Shown here one piece after another: positions 41,610 through 43,680 of a stretch of DNA of 43,680 nt. Every line of letters begins with the position of its first letter. The stretch's first letter is position 1. Origin of the DNA: Actinomycetes bacterium (lineage in GTDB: Bacteria > Actinomycetota > Coriobacteriia > Anaerosomatales > Anaerosomataceae); contig JAJFTE010000014.1 in NCBI GenBank assembly GCA_021373175.1, forward strand, positions 1 through 43,680. The letters run 5' to 3'. The translations under genes and the position numbers were made by a program. The notes beneath the pieces were generated by a model, which was not told the origin of the DNA, did not search any database, and saw nothing but the letters and a program-made list of their open reading frames with translations.

Positions 41610-42773
41610 GTGTACGTTCGCGATGATGAGGGTCTGCGCGCGCTCGTCGAGAGCATGCGAGGTGCCGACGTTATCGCGGTAGACACCGAGTTCATGCGCG
41701 AACGGACATACTACGCCCGTCTGTGTCTGATCCAGGTGGCGACCGATGACGTGGCTGCCATCGTCGATCCGCTCGAGGGGCTCGATTTGGAGCCGCTCTT
41801 TGCAGTGTTCAGAGACCCGGCGATCACAAAGGTCTTTCATGCGGGTTCCCAGGACCTCGAGATCCTCGTGCGGTTGATGGGCGAGGCTCCTGCGCCGGTC
41901 TTTGACACGCAGGTAGCGGCTACGCTCGCCGGACTGCCGGCTCAGGTCGGCTATCAGCCGCTGATCAAGTCGTTGCTTGGCGTCGATCTCGCAAAGGCTC
42001 ATACGTTCACCGATTGGGCGAAGCGGCCGCTGTCCGCCGAGCAGATTCGCTATGCCCTCGACGATGTCGTCTATATGCCGAAGGCATACCGTCTGCTCCA
42101 GCAGCAGCTTGCCGCCGCCGGCCGTCTCGGCTGGCTTGCCGACGACTTCGAGCGAATGGCGGACCCGGCGACCTATGCCGTCATCCCCAACGAACAGTAC
42201 CGGCGCGTGAAGCGCGCATCGTCGCTGGACAGACGGTCGCTGGCGGTGCTTCGAGAGGTCGCGGCATGGCGGGAGGTCGAGGCGCAGACCCGTGACGTTC
42301 CCAAGCGCTGGCTCGTCAGCGATGAGAGCCTCCTGGAGCTGGCGCGGCGTGCACCGGAATCTGCCGCGATGCTCAGAGGCGTTCGCGGGCTGAACGAGCA
42401 GGTCGTGAGACGCAGCGGCGAGGCGATACTCGCGGCTGTGCGCAAGGGCAAGGCGGCACCTGACGACGAGCTTCCGCGCTTCGAGAAGCGCAAGCGGCTC
42501 GAAGGAGAGGTCGACGAGCTGGCGGATGCGATGTCAGCGCTCGTGCGCGTACGCGCAAAGCAACACGGTGTGGCTCCCACGCTGCTTGCCACCCGCGCCG
42601 ACTTGGAGCGCTTCGCAGGAGGCGAGCGTGAGGCCAGCGCGCTGAGCGTCGGTTGGCGCCACACACTCGTCGGGGCTGACCTTGAGGCGCTGCTCGAAGG
42701 TCGCATCGGCCTGAGCGTTCGTGGCGGCCGCGTGGTGATCGGCGCTCCTGCTGAGCCGTTTGGAGACGACTGA
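41610..42773 (+). CDS. rnd: Ribonuclease D
   Basis: The 387-residue product is RNase D, a 3'-5' exoribonuclease that trims tRNA and other RNAs. The DEDDy exonuclease part (about 1-200) shows DTEFMRERTYYA (metal ligands Asp25 and Glu27), FHAGSQDLEIL, FDTQVAATLAG and YALDDVVYM with the catalytic tyrosine. An HRDC domain (about 210-290) and a second C-terminal helical domain follow. The GTG at 41610 is preceded by AAGGAGG. The stop overlaps the xseA start (TGATG). Confidence 0.92.
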   Translation: MYVRDDEGLRALVESMRGADVIAVDTEFMRERTYYARLCLIQVATDDVAAIVDPLEGLDLEPLFAVFRDPAITKVFHAGSQDLEILVRLMGEAPAPVFDTQVAATLAGLPAQVGYQPLIKSLLGVDLAKAHTFTDWAKRPLSAEQIRYALDDVVYMPKAYRLLQQQLAAAGRLGWLADDFERMADPATYAVIPNEQYRRVKRASSLDRRSLAVLREVAAWREVEAQTRDVPKRWLVSDESLLELARRAPESAAMLRGVRGLNEQVVRRSGEAILAAVRKGKAAPDDELPRFEKRKRLEGEVDELADAMSALVRVRAKQHGVAPTLLATRADLERFAGGEREASALSVGWRHTLVGADLEALLEGRIGLSVRGGRVVIGAPAEPFGDD

Positions 42774-43680
42774 TGTCACCCGCTGAGATCACTTCCGTTA
42801 GCGTCACCGAGGCGCTCCATCGTGCAAAGAGCGTCCTTGAGACGATCGCGCTGACGATCGTTGGAGAGGTCTCGGAATGCACGGTCAAGCCGGGCTATAG
42901 GGCGGTGTATTTCACTTTACGCGATGATATCTCCGTGCTGCCGTGTCTTATGTGGCGCGACAGCTACGATGCTTGCGGGTTCGCACTCAGGCCGGGCATG
43001 CTGGTGGAGGTCTACGGGATCTTCACCGCCTACGCCGCAAAGGGCAGGATGCAGTTCCAGGTGCGCCGTCTGACGGCAGCCGGCGAGGGCGTGCTCAGGA
43101 TGCAGGTCGCCGCGCTTGCCCGTAGGCTTGAAGCCGAAGGGCTCATGCGAGCCGAGCGCAAGCGGCCGCTGCCGGCGTTTCCCGCGAAGATAGCGCTCGT
43201 GACGTCTCCACGCGGTAAGGCGGTGCACGACGTCATCCGGACGCTTCAGCGCCGGTATCCAGTGGCCGAACTCTTCATCGCGGGCGTCCAGGTTGAGGGG
43301 GAGGGCGCTGTCGCCGCCATCGTCGAGGGATTGCGGGTTGCGGCGAATCATCCGGGTGTGGAGGTCGTCATCCTCGCCCGGGGTGGCGGCTCGTACGAGG
43401 ACATGATGCCGTTCAATGCCGAGGAGGTCGCTCGCGCTGTGGCTGCCTCGCCGGTTCCTGTCGTCACGGGAATCGGCCATGAGCCGGACGATACCATCGC
43501 CGACATGGTCGCCGACTTCCGTGCCTCGACTCCCACAGCCGCGGCTGAAGCGGCAGCGCCGGCGATGATTGAGATCGCAGCCCGGGTGGATGCGGCGGCG
43601 GCGCTTCTCGGCCGCGCGCTCTCGCGCTCGGTGAGCGCGCAGGCGCACGGACTTGGGCTGATCGCGAACAAGCCGCTTTT
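42773..43680 (+). CDS. xseA: Exonuclease VII large subunit (3' end outside window)
   Basis: The reading frame runs open from the ATG at 42773 to the right edge, giving about 302 residues of XseA, the large subunit of exonuclease VII. The N-terminal OB-fold (about 1-105) has VSVTEALHRAKSVLE and YRAVYFTLRDD; the catalytic part contains IALVTSPRGKAVHD, VILARGGGSYEDMMPFN and the conserved TGIGHEPDDTIADMVADFRASTPTAAAE. Later helices (coiled coil) are cut off. Overlap with rnd by one base couples the two. Confidence 0.95.
   Translation, partial: MSPAEITSVSVTEALHRAKSVLETIALTIVGEVSECTVKPGYRAVYFTLRDDISVLPCLMWRDSYDACGFALRPGMLVEVYGIFTAYAAKGRMQFQVRRLTAAGEGVLRMQVAALARRLEAEGLMRAERKRPLPAFPAKIALVTSPRGKAVHDVIRTLQRRYPVAELFIAGVQVEGEGAVAAIVEGLRVAANHPGVEVVILARGGGSYEDMMPFNAEEVARAVAASPVPVVTGIGHEPDDTIADMVADFRASTPTAAAEAAAPAMIEIAARVDAAAALLGRALSRSVSAQAHGLGLIANKPL

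Overview
The window is GC-rich chromosomal DNA with dense, mostly co-oriented genes, frequent GTG/TTG starts and many 1-4 nt start/stop overlaps. The order rapZ-yvcK-whiA followed by gap-pgk-tpiA-gpmI-secG, the menaquinone-type ubiD/ubiA/ubiX set and a protein with cell-wall-binding type 2 repeats suggest an anaerobic, deep-branching actinobacterium, perhaps near Coriobacteriia. This placement is inferred from gene content; no rRNA is present. No phage, insertion sequence or CRISPR array was seen.

Layout. 1-2188: end of rapZ, then yvcK and whiA. 2290-7217: lower-glycolysis genes gap, pgk, tpiA and gpmI, then secG with its own promoter. 7495-13325: five-gene oligopeptide ABC transporter (oppABCDF-like). 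13384-13469: tRNA-Leu with promoter and terminator. 13524-15557 (minus): membrane MASE3-GAF-SpoIIE phosphatase. 15633-18749: an incomplete radical-SAM-like protein overlapping a B12-binding radical SAM enzyme, then a class I aminotransferase. 18855-19571: PHP-domain protein. 19576-20790 (minus): membrane-anchored ferrochelatase-like protein lacking the usual catalytic residues.

20868-29234 is the most interesting part. A thioredoxin / FmdB-like / DUF302 operon, a CsoR-family repressor gene whose predicted thiol site resembles the persulfide sensor CstR, and a ccdA gene each have the same palindrome (ATACCCCC-N-GGGGGTAT or a close variant) overlapping the -10 box. Between them lies rpoN (sigma-54), translationally coupled to an NtrB-like kinase and an NtrC-like activator. 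An exact -24/-12 sigma-54 promoter follows directly and reads into a zinc-ribbon membrane protein and an HMA-domain protein, immediately before ccdA. Two regulatory inputs, a thiol-responsive repressor and sigma-54, thus appear to meet on one redox or metal/sulfur-handling gene set.

29307-33403: a very large Cache-HAMP-GAF-GAF-GAF-SpoIIE phosphatase beside a STAS-HATPase fusion, which looks like a partner-switching signalling pair. 33510-37820: nitroreductase, HAD hydrolase, ubiD, ubiA and ubiX in one tight operon, consistent with late menaquinone synthesis. 37923-38728: a 50-residue small protein, a nested hairpin, tRNA-Cys and tRNA-Gly on the minus strand and tRNA-Val on the plus strand. 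38816-43680: an L,D-transpeptidase with cell-wall-binding repeats, a diacylglycerol-kinase-family lipid kinase (minus), RNase D and the start of xseA, which runs off the window.
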